Of a stretch of 64,000 nucleotides of DNA, positions 34,140 through 46,324 are shown in pieces. Numbering within the stretch: the stretch's first letter is position 1; each line of letters begins with the position of its first letter. Made by a program: the position numbers and the translations under genes. The notes beneath the pieces were generated by a model. That model had not been told where the DNA came from. It saw only the letters and a program-made list of their open reading frames with translations, and ran no database searches. The stretch spans positions 310,001 to 374,000 of the forward strand of contig JABTTQ020002835.1 of assembly GCA_016081115.2 (NCBI GenBank), given 5' to 3'. The DNA comes from Rehmannia glutinosa. Lineage: Eukaryota; Streptophyta; Magnoliopsida; Lamiales; Orobanchaceae.

Positions 34140-34395
34140 GGAGCTCGATCTGTCCGCCGTTGTATTTGAAGCCAATATGGTGGATAACCCAAGGGAGTGG
34201 TGGATAGATATCGGGGCTACTCGTCACATTTGTGCCGACAAGAAGATGTTCTCCTCCTACACTCCGATTAATGGAAAGAAGTTTTTCATAGGGGAACTCT
34301 TCGACTTCCAACATCATTGGGCTTGGGAAAGTGGTGCTCAAGATGACTTTTGGGAAGGAGCTTACGCTTGTGGATGTGCTGCATGTCACAGACAT
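34140..34395 (+). pseudogene. Protease start of element B
   Basis: This reads NPREWWIDIGATRHIC, the copia aspartic protease motif with DIGAT in place of the usual DSGAT/DTGAT, then KKMFSSY. The first bases form the end of a gag-protease linker. It is interrupted by D at 34396, with the target duplication GACAT (34391-34395). It continues, frame-shifted, at 47841 with KNLVSGPLLSKAGFKLVFES, the normal next motif in copia proteins. Confidence 0.8.
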
Positions 34396-35581
34396 TGTTG
34401 GGAAATTTGTTGTTTAGATTTTGATGAATGCCATGTAAAACTTAGAATAGGAAGTTGGCACCCCATTTTTTTGTCAGTAAATCGTATTGTAATAAATAAA
34501 TTGGGGTCAAGTGAGTTAAGTCAGCTATGACTAGACATGCAAGAAGACAACTGAAGACTAGAAGGAAGACTCCGCTCCAAGACAGCTGAGTATGGCAAAG
34601 AAGAGAAGACAAGGAGTCGACTGAAGGAGCAACTGAGATGCAGCTGAGTGGAGTATCAGTCAAGTCAGCTCAAGATAGCCAAGTCTCAAGTTGAAGTGAC
34701 AGAAGAGTCATCCAATGATTGGAAGCTGACTCTAAGTCACCTGGGAAAAGCAAGGAAATGCATCAAGTCGAGATAATCTGGAAGAGATCCGTTTACGTAA
34801 ATCAAGGGAATTACTTAAACAAGTAATACTCCCATACTACCTTTCTCGAAGTGCTCAGTCCCAGAAGCGTGCAAAAGGAATAAACCAATGGGAATCACTG
34901 CACCATGTCAGAACTCTGAAAAGCAGAAGAACAATTAATACGAGGAAGTGGCAACTCTAAGGACTGCAACAAGACAAGCCAACGTCCACAAGTGACTTTA
35001 AAAAATAAGCCTATCTCTTCAACGGGCAGATTTTTGAAAGATCACTATAAAAGGCTGAGGAATGACTCTGAGAGAAGGTTACCTTAACCACGAACATTTC
35101 AAGAAAACATTTTGAACCGTAAACAAAAATATTCTCAAATCATTCAAGTCCAATCCTTAAGCCTATTCTGCGAAGAAAATCAATCCAACACGCACCTGTG
35201 AAGGAAGGATATCTTCAATCAGTTGAAGAGGAAACTTTTGAAGAAAAGGGGTCTACATTCCAAGAAGGATTATAGGAAAGTTCAAGGTCGAACCAGTCTT
35301 GAGTTTTTGGAGGGCTTCGTGATCAAATCCAAAGAGCTTGAGCAAGTGGGCTGTAGTAGCAAGGCAAAAGCGCCTGTGAAGAAGAAGCCGAGTCGCACGA
35401 GAAGCCGGTGCGTGACCAAGGCATCTCCGGACTGAGTCCCAAAGGATCAAGTCAGCTGTGTGATCAAGACTTGTATCTGGACTGTTACCACTCTGTACAT
35501 TGATCAATACTTAGTGGATTCCTCCAGGAGTTGGAGAAGAGAGGAGTAGAAGAATTACCCATCTTCGAACCTCTATAAAAA
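34396..35581 (+). repeat. 5' LTR of D, 3' end deleted
   Basis: Matches 46325-47460 of the 3' LTR, with differences that cluster at CAG, CTG and TCGA sites. TATA box at 35046-35052 (CTATAAAAGG). 35424-35468 has no counterpart in the 3' LTR (deleted near 47340). It stops after CCTCTATAAAAA, where gag sequence begins; the remaining LTR tail, seen at 47461-47840, is missing. Confidence 0.85.
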
Positions 35582-37663
35582 GATATAACTTGGACAATGT
35601 GGCCAAGGACATTCTTTACAAAACCTTAGACAAAGCCATGTTCAACAAAGTCAAATCATGCAAAACGGCTAAAGAAATTTGGGACAAGCTAACATTGATT
35701 TGTGAAGGCTCAGAGCAAATCAAGGAAAATAAATTATCAGTGGTTGTACAGAAATTTGAAAATTTCAAAATGATCGCAGGAGAGAACCTGGATCAACTGG
35801 ATGCTCGATTCACAGAAATCACCAACGAGCTATCTGCACTTGGAAAAGAATATACACAGAAGGAAATGTGTATGAAGATCCTAAAAAGTCTCCCAACTGA
35901 ATGGGAAATGAAGGTCATGGCACTAAGACATTCCATGGACCTATCGAAGACATCCAACCATGAGCTATTCTCAGATCTCAAAGCCTACGAATTTGAGCTG
36001 AGAAGAAAAGACCAGGAAGAAACAGTTGTACCCAAAACAGCTGCTCTAATTGTTAAGGATGGCAAGAGAGCTGAGGTCAAAGAAGTCATTGACCCAGAGG
36101 AAATAACCCTGATGGTTAAAAGGTTCAACAAGTTCTTCAATAAGAACTACAAGAGAGGCAAGGGCGAATCCTCCGAAGACACTCGGCTCCTCCAAGTCAA
36201 GGGAAGATAGGCCAACCAAGAGAACAGATCATCAAAAAGTGAATATCAAAGGGCCGACAATCCAAGAATGGAAAGAGTCGATCAAAAGGTTGAATATCTA
36301 TCTTTGGGCGTAGGGGCAACCAGGTCACTATGCCATTGATTGCCCATATCCTGTAGTCAACAAATACATGAATGAATAAGAAAGAAAGGTCTTGAGAGAA
36401 AGAAGACAAGAAAAGAAAAAGGTAATGTTGGTGCAGAGATGTTGTTGAGACAACCAAGTCAAAAGACATATTTGATTCGAGAGAGTAGTGGTCGACTACT
36501 CAAGTGACTCGAAGAAGAAGCCCTAATCTGTTTGATGGCCAAGGAACAAGATCAACCTGACCAAGAAGATGAGGTGCACTCTAACTCATCAAACTCAGAT
36601 TCTAGTGATAGTGACTGTGACATACACACTTCATCACCCACTGATCTTTATGATTCATTAGGCAAAATGATGAAAGATTTTGAACACATTAAATCCTCAC
36701 ACACACTACTAAATGAGGAAAACAACCTACTCAAGAGCCAAAACTCACGGTGACTAAGGAGCTGAGTACTCTAAGTCAAATAGCTGATGAGAATGAAAGT
36801 TTAAAGACTGAAAATGCAAAGCTAATAGCAGAAATAACTGCTATAGAAAAGAGGGAAAATGACCTTAAAAATGTGATTGCCTCATTCACTAAGGCATCTA
36901 AATCATTGGATGATCTTATTATGAGTCAAAGAAAATGTGGAGACAAGACAGGCTTAAGATTTAATTCCTCTATGCTATGTCAAGCTCCAAAAGTGATTTT
37001 GGAAAAAGGATCTTCAAGCAATGAAGTATCTCAAAAATCCAAAACTCCAAATGGTGCACACATACTTAATCCAAAGCACAATTACAAGCAAACTGGCCTT
37101 GGTTATAAAGGAAAAGGAAAACAACCAGTTGAGTGCGTTGAAAGGACAGCTGAGAAGAAATTCAGCCGAGTTCCTCAGCAAACTCCAAACAGGAAATACT
37201 CTGTAAAGAAGAAACAGAGATACCAAAAACCCCAGAAAATCTATAAAAGAAACACATATGATGGGAATGGTAGAAAATATCCAAGCCAAGCTGATTGGAA
37301 TGATGTGAACTATCAGCATAGACCTATGGAATATAAGCCCAAATGGCAAAGGCCTAGAACTTAGCAAAGGCCATTCCAAAGGTATAAGAGCTTTCATCAG
37401 CACACATATGCGCCTAGGCACTACACTCAAAGATATCACAACTACCCAAAGAAGGCAATTGCTAAAACACATATACAAGCATACAGACAAAAGAGACAGT
37501 TGTATGAACCTAGAATTCCCAAGCAATTTGTCAGAATTAATTATGATTATGGCACTGATAGATGGCAACCCCTTAGAGTCAAATCATTTGGCTATAGGTT
37601 GGTTGGATCATCTTACAATACTAACCCCTCGGGACCCAGACAAGTATGGGTACCTAAAACTTA
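35582..37663 (+). pseudogene. gag of D, N-terminus deleted
   Basis: The frame from 35590 has LDNVAKDILYKTLDK, EIWDKLTLICEGSEQIKENK and LKSLPTEWEMKVMALRHSMD, the UBN2-type gag core of Sireviruses, to 36210. A zinc knuckle remains only in part near 36310-36350 (GHYAIDCPY with the first cysteines lost to mutation). 36532-36753 is Ser/Asp-rich. 36750-37364 has a long coiled coil, then a basic Gln/Tyr/Lys-rich tail ending in GPRQVWVPK. The first 70 or so residues are missing. Confidence 0.8.
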
Positions 37664-40600
37664 ATTTCCTTGTTTGCGGGTTCAGGAGCAGTGAGTGCCA
37701 AGGAACCTGGTACATGGATAGTGGTACATTTCCGGACATATGATAGGAAACAAGAAAAATGTCAAAATTCAAGGAAGTCAAAGGAGCAAAAGTCATATTT
37801 GGAGGAAATGAAGCTCCAGGAGAAATAAGAGGCATTGGATCCATCAAGAAAAATGGATTAGAAATCTCAGATGTTGCATATGTTGAAGGACTCAACTTCA
37901 ACTTGCTAAGCATCAGCCAACTCTGTGACAACGGTTATAATGTTGGATTTAACATGGGTACATGCCAAATCAAGGATACTGAATCAAATGAAGTTGTGTT
38001 GCAAGGATGCAGACAAAAGAACATGTATGTTGTGGATTGGTCAACTGCAACACCCAGCACCTGACTATTAGCAAAGAGCACAGCTGAATCAAGTTGGATG
38101 TGGCACAAAAAGTTGAGTCACCTGAATTTCAAAACAATTAACAAGCTTGCCAGAAGTAATCTTATGGAAGGACTTCTAGACTCAATATACAAGAAGGAGA
38201 GTATATGCGACGCATGTCAGAAGGGAAAACAAATCAAATCATCATTCAAAGAAAAGACCTTCCCATCTTCAACAAGAATATTGCATCTGCTACATATGGA
38301 TCTATTTGGTCCAGTTGAACCAGCTAGCATAAGTGGGAAGAAATACACCTTGGTGGTAGTAGATGACTACTCAAGATATACATGGACAATATTCATGTGT
38401 AAGAAGAAAGAAACTCTACAGAAACTACCACAGTTGATGAAGAGGATCCAAAATGAGAAGATCCAAACCATTATCAAAATAAGATCAGAGAGAGGAACTG
38501 AGTTTGTCAATGCTATAATAACTCAGTATTGTATTGAAAATGGCATTGGTCATGAATTATCTGCAGCAAAGGACTCCACAATGAGAATGGAGTTGCAGAA
38601 AGAAGGAATAGAACTCTCAAAGAAGCTGACAAGGACCATGTTAGTCAAGCAGGTTACCAAAAAGATTTTGGGTCAAGCAATAAACACAACATGCTACACT
38701 TAAAATAGATGCATGATAAGCAGACGGTGACAAAGACTCCTATGAGATTTGGACGGGGAGAAAACCAAATGTTGCATATTTTAGAATATTTGGATATAAA
38801 TGCTTCATCCATAACAATGGTAAAGATAATCTAAAGGCTTTTGATGCTAAAGCGAGATGAATGTATCTTCTTGGGATACTCACCAAAGCAAAGCCTACTG
38901 AGTACTCAACAAAGAAGACTATGGTTACTGAGAGGAATCCATTCATGTGGTGTTCGATGAACCAAATGTTAATGGAGAAGACATTGAAGAATCAAGCGAT
39001 AAAATTTGAATCAACCAACCATGCGAGAAGATTCCTATGTCAAGTTGAAAAGTGGAATTATAAACTCGAGATGAAGATGAGATAGCCGAGTCTCAAAAGC
39101 AATTTGGAAAATTTGCGGCTAAGTGATTACGAGAGATCTCGATCAAAGCAACACAACGCAAGACGACTGAATCCAGCTAACTTACTCCAACCTGATGTAA
39201 GATGGCTGAGAGACCATCCACCAGAACTTGTCATTGGAGATATAAGAGAAGGTGTCAAAACAAGATCCAAAACTCAACAAGAAGCTATGTTCACATGCTT
39301 TATCTCACAAATAGAGCCTAAAGATGTGTCACAAGCATTGGATGACACACATTGGATTCATGCTATGCAAGAAGAACTGAATCAGTTTGAAAGAATAAAG
39401 TATGGGAATTAGTTCAAAGACCCACCCATCAAAATGTTATTGGCACTAAATGGGTGTTCAGAAACAAGATGAACGAGGAAGGTTATGTGGTGAGAAACAA
39501 AGCAAGACTAGTAGCCAAAGGATATTGCCAAGAAGAAGGGATATATTTTGATGAAACATTTGCCCCTGTAGCAAGATTGGAAGCTATAAGGATGTTTCTT
39601 GCCTATGCAGCTCACAAGAATTTTATTGTATATCAGATGGATGTAAAAAGTGCATTCCTAAACGGTTTATTGGAAGAAGAAGTGTATGTTGAACAACCTC
39701 CAGGATTTGAGCATAAGACTCTTGGAGATAATGTATATAAACTCAAGAAATCTCTATATGGATTGAAACAGGCACCCAGAGCATGGTATGATACTTTGTC
39801 ACAATTCCTAACTGAGAATGGATTCACAAAAGGAAAAGTAGATAGAACACTTTTGAGAATTCAAGACAAGAAGAGCATACTGCTTGTTCAAATATATGTG
39901 GATGACATCATTTTTGGATCCACAAACAAAGAGCTATGTGATAAATTTTCAAACCTCATGCAAAGCAAATTCGAAATGAGCATGATGGGAGAGCTGACAT
40001 TCTTCCTTCGACTCCAAGTGAAACAGCTGAAGGATGGAACCTTCATAAGTCAAATAAAATAAACCAGAGATTTAATGAAGAAATTTGGTATGGAAGAGAA
40101 GTCTTTCGTGAAAATACCAATGAATACATCATCAAAATGTACATGGATGCGGATGGCAAGCTGTAGATCAAACAAGATCTGAGCACTTATTGGATCATTG
40201 CTTTATCTCACAGCAAAGCGGGCGGACATCACCTTTGTTGTGGGTGTATGTGCAAGATTTCAATCTGCTCCAAAAGAGAGCCATATGACTGCAGCTAAGA
40301 GGATCTTGAGATATTTGAAAGGAAGCCAAGAAGTTGGCTTATGGTATCCAAAGGAATGTGGATTCAAGCTAATTGGCTATTCGGACTGACTATCTTTGGA
40401 TGTAGAGTTGTGGGAAGAGCACCTCGAGGCACATGTCAAATGCTTGGAAACAAAGCTAATTTCTGGTTTAGCAAAAAGTAAAATTCAATAGCCATCTCTG
40501 GTGAAGGCGAGAATACATAGGCGGGCGGTAAAATTGTTGTGCCCAAGTCCTATGGATGAGACAGCAGCTGAGAGACTATGAAGTTGAAGAAAAGGAAATT

Positions 40601-40837
40601 CCAATCATGTGTGATAACACAAGTGCAATTGCAATCACTCAAAATCATGTGTTGCACTCAAGAACAAAGCATATCGATGTCAGATATCACTTCATAAGAG
40701 ATCATGTTGAAAAGAAGGACATTACCTTGGAATATATTTCAATTGATAAACAGTTGGCTGACATATTCACAAAACCATTATGTGAGTCAAGATTTGAAGA
40801 ACTCAAGCATGAGTTAGGGTTAATTGAGCTGAGCTGA
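37664..40837 (+). pseudogene. pol of D (PR-IN-RT-RH), broken
   Basis: Protease has WYMDSG near 37710 and GHMIGNKKN in another frame near 37735. The frame 37759-38064 has FNLLSISQLCDNGYNV. Integrase 38098-38703 has WHKKLSHLNF, CDACQKGK, HMDLFGPV and VVVDDYSRYTWT, with SERGTEF where SDxGxEF is usual. RT has GTKWVFRNK, MDVKSAFLNGLL and YVDD (39895-39906). RNase H follows with CARFQSAPKESHM and CDNTSAIAI, ending LADIFTKPL and a stop at 40835-40837. Frameshifts near 37740, 38070, 38700, 39090, 39415, 40065, 40180 and 40390 inactivate it. Confidence 0.87.
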
Positions 40838-41300
40838 CACTCAGAAGAATAAAAAAAAAATGAAACACAAAAAGGGAAAAAGAGTTGAATTCTCAAATCA
40901 ACTAAGTGAATCAGCCGTATCGGAAAGACAGCTATACCGAATTAGCTGACAGCTGAGTCACTAGGAGAACTGTGAGAAGAAGGGTTAAATCAGCTAAGGG
41001 ATAAGCTGAGTCATTTATGAGCAAAGTGACAAAAACGCAGTCGTTTTTACTAAGCGGGAATGTTTTTAAGAATGATGTCAGCATAATTATGACGTGTACA
41101 GGCAAAAGCTGCACACCAAGCTTATGATTGGATATAAATGTTGCCGTATTAAATACGAGACATTAAATGCTAAATCGGCGTGCAAAATATAAGCCATTGA
41201 TTTCGATCACATTTCAAAAACCACCCGCACGTCCTTTCATGAATCATACTTAAACCTTTTTTTTGTCCGTTCCTCTCACACATTACCAAAACTGTTCATT

Positions 41301-41310
41301 TCTCTCTCAG
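41301..41310 (+). promoter_or_regulatory. Candidate 3' splice site before the env-like gene
   Basis: TCTCTCTCAG, after a pyrimidine-rich stretch (41259-41300), lies 78 bases before the env-like ATG at 41388. It fits a plant splice acceptor, and env-like genes need a subgenomic, often spliced, mRNA. This is inferred from position and motif only. Confidence 0.3.
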
Positions 41311-41387
41311 AAGCAAAGGCAAAACTCTCTCAAAACCTATCAATCTCCAAATCAACTTCTAAGTTTCTTTCGGTGAAATACTGAAAA

Positions 41388-44300
41388 ATGGCATCGACTT
41401 ATGATTTTGTCAAGCTAGAAAAGCAAATCCACACCGGGTCTATTGTGGATTTCGAGGGTATGGTCAAACAGGGGTCCGATGACACCCTCATAAAGAAGAT
41501 CGCTGAAAAACTCGAAACGTCCGGGCTAAAACCATTTCTGACGATGGAGTTCTCGATGACCTATGTGGAAGAGGTCGCACAGTTCTACGTGAACGCGAGA
41601 TTCACGATGAGGGGATCAAATCCCTCATTCACGGGAAGGAGTTCATCATCTCTCGCCAAGGATTTGGCGAACACTTCGCTCACTACCGGCGGAAGGAGCA
41701 TCGAAATCAATGAAGTGATGTAGACTTGCTTTGCTTGGAAGGAAGTAGCCAAGACCGACTATCTTGAAAAGATAGTCTACATGACCAACAAGAGGTTCTT
41801 TGAAGGAGGACTACCACAAAGCTGTTGGACATAGTTGCCAAATGCATAGACATCAAATTTGGCGGCTTTGACCAAGCATCCCAAGCGAAATTGATCGTAT
41901 TGGCTGCGATCATTGAAGAAAAGCAAAGTAAACCGGGCTGAGTTTGTCTACGAGACTCGCGAGAATGTAGGAACAAATCCTTCAAGGAGAATGGTGCATT
42001 TGGAGGATCCCTGGGATATGGTGCAGTGATCGGCCGGGTGATGGAGGTCGAAGGAGTCCTCTTAGACATGGAAAGGCGTTCTATGTAAACAAGAGGATGT
42101 TCGAGATCAAACCTCTCGGCGCACGAGAAGAGAGCCTATGCCAAGAGAGCGTCACGTGAGGGGGAATCAAGCGCCCGAAGATACGATTGTCTCCTCTCCA
42201 CCAAAGAAGAAGGTTGCCCCGCAATGCTGCTAAGAAGGCTGTTGCTCTGCAAAGAAAGAAAAACAAATCTGCTCCCGCCCCTGCAGCCGAAGTCACCGCC
42301 CCTGCGGCCGTGTCTTACATCCTAGCAAAGCATCGGTGAGAAGGAATCTCAAATACCTTCTAGGTCGTCAAAAAGAGGAGAACCGATAAGCCAAGACGGC
42401 GAGCTCCTCGGAAGAAAACACCAAAGACGCCCCCGCCGCCAAGACTCGAAGAAACTCTCCGAACGAGAAATACCTCTGGTACAAACTAAGAGACGAAGAA
42501 GAATCATCAAGCGCTCCGAGCTTAAAAACCGGCCTGAGTCACCACTCAATTGAAACATATAGGAGACCTCCGGAGAAGTAGAGTCTCCAGATATTATTGA
42601 TGAAAACTAAAAGTCTAAATCTGAAGAAGCGTCAGAGGCAATCAAGAGACCAGTGTAGTTAAATGCAAGTGAGACACAAGAAGTAGCCGAGAAAGCACAC
42701 TCGTCTGTTGTGAGGATCGTATCCCCTCCCCGCAATGACGCGGTGACAAAGATATGGAGCACCGAGCTTGCTACCTTCTATCCACGAGAATGAGGGGGAC
42801 AAGAAGAAGAAGGCGATATAGATCATAGTGATGTGATGATCCTATCCCCACTTTATCCGGACATCCAAAATAAATGCGTGAGAGTGGAGGAAGTGGAAAT
42901 TGAGTCGATCCAGGAACAGTTCCAACGGCCGAGTTTATAGAAGAGGAAGAGGAAGCGATGAACTTTCTTGGAGTGACCACTTTGTGATCCCAACATGGAT
43001 GAAGAAAATCGCAAAGATATCTTGCAGATCTTCAAGGACAAGGAGAAGGAGAGACAAGAGGAGGAAGGCGAGGCACGTGAGAAGGCCAAAGATCTCGCCC
43101 TATCACCGGCACCACAGAACACACACATCATTTCCTTGACGTCTTATCAGATAGTGATGAGGATCTGGACCCTGCTGCCGCCACAGAAGAATTGCAAATG
43201 CAGCAAGCAATGCACGAATCCAAAATCCTTCACGAGCAAAGAATGATGGAGGGACCAGGAGAGTCCTCCAAAACACATCTGGAAATAGACCCAATGGGAG
43301 TGGTGCAGCATATCGCCACCGTTGTTGCTGCCACCACTTCTCCAGCTCACTCGGAAGAAATAAATAAGGGAATTGGCGATGAAACTGGGTTAGTGGGGAC
43401 CCCAGTCAAGCCAACCCCTAATGAAGGTGTCTTACCACCTGCCCCAATGGTTGAACACTCGAGAAAACAGTAGGGAGTTTGGAGACGAGTGACCCCATTC
43501 CAAGTCACTCACTCGCTGGTGCGCCCGAGGGGGAACTCCCTCCACCTGCGGCAAGGTCGGAGGATGCGAGATGACTCCACAACGAATCTAGGAGGCGAAG
43601 TGGAGAAGGAACAAACACAAAGTACACAGCAAGTTGTCATCAACGAAGCTCGAGGCGATTGAGACTGTCTCGGTGAGGTGCCAACCGCGCTCTGAAGGCT
43701 AATGACGATCTTGATGCGGTCGAGGCACGAGGAAGGAACACTGGGAGTTAACACACTGGCGATGAAAGTGCAATCCATGGAGTTGAGACTCAATGGATGC
43801 CACCGCATGAAAGACCCTAAGACAGTGACACTGCCGAAAGGGATGTCATGCCTCGCTGCGATTGAGACTGCAGGAGGTAATGAAGGCCAACGGGAGGTTG
43901 AGACTTCCCGGGGTAAAGAAGCTGAAGTATAGAACATCCCTCCTACTATCATTGATCCATCTGAAAAGGAGATAAGTGCGCTTCACGATTCCCAGGATAA
44001 TCCTGATGTAACCTTTCTGGGATCGGAAGGCGACGATGAAGCTGAGTCATCCCCCGTGACTGATCCAAAAGACTCAGCTGAGGATATTCCAATGACGAGT
44101 AAGTCTAACCTCAAGTCTACTCGTCAAACTTTCAACTTTGATGAGCCACCCATGGAAATCTCATCATCGTCCGATGACGCTTCTGATAAGGCCGAGGACC
44201 AGTCAACTCAATTGGAGAAACCAGCTGAGACCGGCAAAGCTGTTGAGACAGCTGAGGCTCAGCAAGCTGGGTCAACTTCACAACAAACCCCAGCTGAAAC

Positions 44301-46052
44301 AGAGTCCACTGCGCAGGCTCCCCAAGCTGCAGCAGGTTCGACTCCCCAAGGAACTTCACGCGCACCACTCATCATTGAACTAATCCCAGTTGCCCGTGAT
44401 GATTCATTTGTAGAATTATTTCCCTTCTCTCTAGAGGTCCCTGACCTCCCTGAAGAGTCAGAAAGAGATCTCGCACGCTTCCACAGACCAGATCCTGTCA
44501 TTCCATCAGATACCATCGTTCCAGCTGAGTATGATTTTGACGCTGCGTGGCCGTCAGCTGCAACAGAGGGAACAACTGAAGTTCGGGAGGTGTTCAAAGC
44601 ATTATTTGCTGAAATTGAACGGATGGAGAGGCACCAGGCCTCGATGGACATGAGACTGGATAACATAGATGCCAACCTTACTGCTGACTTGAGAGGCATA
44701 ATAGTCAGAATCAGGGAGTGGTGGCAATAGCAGCAAACAATGCGTGTGGAACAAGCTAGATATTTCAGGACATTGTTCAACAAGCTGTTGGTATGGCGAG
44801 CTGAGAATGCTGATGCAAAGACGAAATTGAGAGAACACATTGAGCACATGCATGAATCTCACACTGCTGAGATAAAGCTGCTGCGTGAGCAAAATAAGAG
44901 TGAGCTCCTGCGTATGGAAGAAAACATGGATCGAAAATTCAGCCTTCTCATGGCTAAGATGAAGCTAATTTCAGTTGAATCCAACGCTACTCGCTCTGAG
45001 TTTCGCGCCGCATACTCGTGACTCAGCGCGAACTTGGCTATCAGCAGACTCGACTTCCTGCTTGCTAGTATGTTTCCAGGGGTTCCTCTCTCCTTTGATG
45101 ATGCCAAAAAGGGGGAAGAGGAATACCTGAAAACGCTGAAGAAATCTGAAGTTGAGAAGGAGGGAACAGCTGTGAAGGGAAAGACAGCTAAGGAAAATTC
45201 AAGAGAAAAGAAAGGAAAGTCTGTTGAGGGGGAAGGCTCGAAAGATGTGACCTTGATGATTGCACAAACCCCCAACAAGGTCTTGTCACGGTGATATTAT
45301 CGCCATGACAAACTCCCGATTACTCGCCACTCCAACACTCTGCTTTGTATCTATGGCCGAAAAAGAGAAAACACGATTGAAGCGAGGGATGGAGGAAGTG
45401 GAAGGAAGGATGAATGCCCGAGTTATGAATATCTTGAAACAACATGGAGATATTCCAGTAGACAGAGACACTTATGCCATCTCAGATGCCGGAACTGAGC
45501 CAAGATCAGTTGATGAATTTAAAACGCTCGCATCTGAAGGATACTTCGCAAACATGTCCATGGCTCAAGCCAGGACTTATCTTGGGAAAAGGGTCTCACA
45601 CTATGTGAAGAAGGCGATGGCGACAGACGACCAAGCGTCGCTCTGCTAGTCACTCAGCTGGGAAGAAGATGACCCCAGTACAATACACGCCCAGATGAAG
45701 AGGTAGAGGAAGAAGCAGTGGTGGAGGAAGAGGTTTCAGACCTAGACCTCTGCCCAAAAACATTGAGTACATAGATCCAGGCAAGAAAGGAGGGATCTAC
45801 TGACCTGGTTTTGATGAAGTAGCCAATTTGCAAGTGGCTCAGAACAATGTTGAGTATGTGAAAAGAATCGAAGAAGAATATAAAAGACAAACTCAGCTTT
45901 GGGAAGAAAGACAAGAGAGACTAAGAAGATATGAAGCTGCCCGAAAGGCAAATGAAAAGAAGAAGAAGGCGGTTGAAGATGAGAAAAAGAGAAGAAGAAC
46001 AGAAGATGACAAAACTGAAGAAGATGAAAGAAGGAGGCAACGAAGGAGATGA
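41388..46052 (+). pseudogene. Env-like third gene of D, broken
   Basis: Starts at ATG 41388 (MASTYDFVKLEKQIHTGSIV) after a pyrimidine-rich leader and is open to 41723. Continuations in other frames are recognisable at 43192-43473, 44056-44730 (Ser/Glu/Gln/Pro-rich with an acidic tail), 44740-45021 (coiled coil), 45034-45294 (Lys/Glu-rich), 45260-45649 and 45828-46052 (very charged coil ending in Arg/Lys). The joint span is about 1,550 codons. Position after pol, a globular start and long charged coiled coils fit the env-like genes of Sireviruses. I see no clear signal peptide or membrane segment in the readable parts, so a true envelope role is not shown. 41730-43950 is especially damaged. 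Confidence 0.65.
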
Positions 46053-46310
46053 AGTGTTGTTGTCCACCCCTTCATGTATTTTACTATGTAAATACATTTT
46101 ATGTAAGTCTTCTGTAATAAATCTGTAAATTCTCTATTTTTGCGTAGACATAAATGTTTGCTCTGATACACCTTGTAAACAGTTGTGTAAAGGAACAAGA
46201 ATGTTATGATCAATAAAAGGATTGATTCTATGCATACATTCTCTGTGAATGCACTATCTGTATGTATCTTTGCTATTTACATTTTGAATGTTTTAAGTTT
46301 TGGCATCATC
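46053..46310 (+). other. 3' untranslated region of D
   Basis: AT-rich, with AATAAA-like hexamers near 46116 and 46213, between the env-like gene and the PPT. No gene. Confidence 0.5.
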
Positions 46311-46324
46311 AAAAAGGGGGAAAT
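46311..46324 (+). other. Polypurine tract of D
   Basis: AAAAAGGGGGAAAT lies directly before the 3' LTR. It shares GGCATCATCAAAAAGGGG-type context with elements A and E. Confidence 0.85.

Noticed and set aside
34140..34395. Reading gag of C as continuing into a novel C-terminal domain at 34140
   Set aside because: The sequence after the join is the copia protease start of B, shown by its continuation at 47841 after D is removed.
43509..44849. Long minus-strand frames opposite the env-like gene of D
   Set aside because: The plus strand has coiled-coil and acidic composition continuous with the rest of the gene; the minus frames are mirror artefacts.
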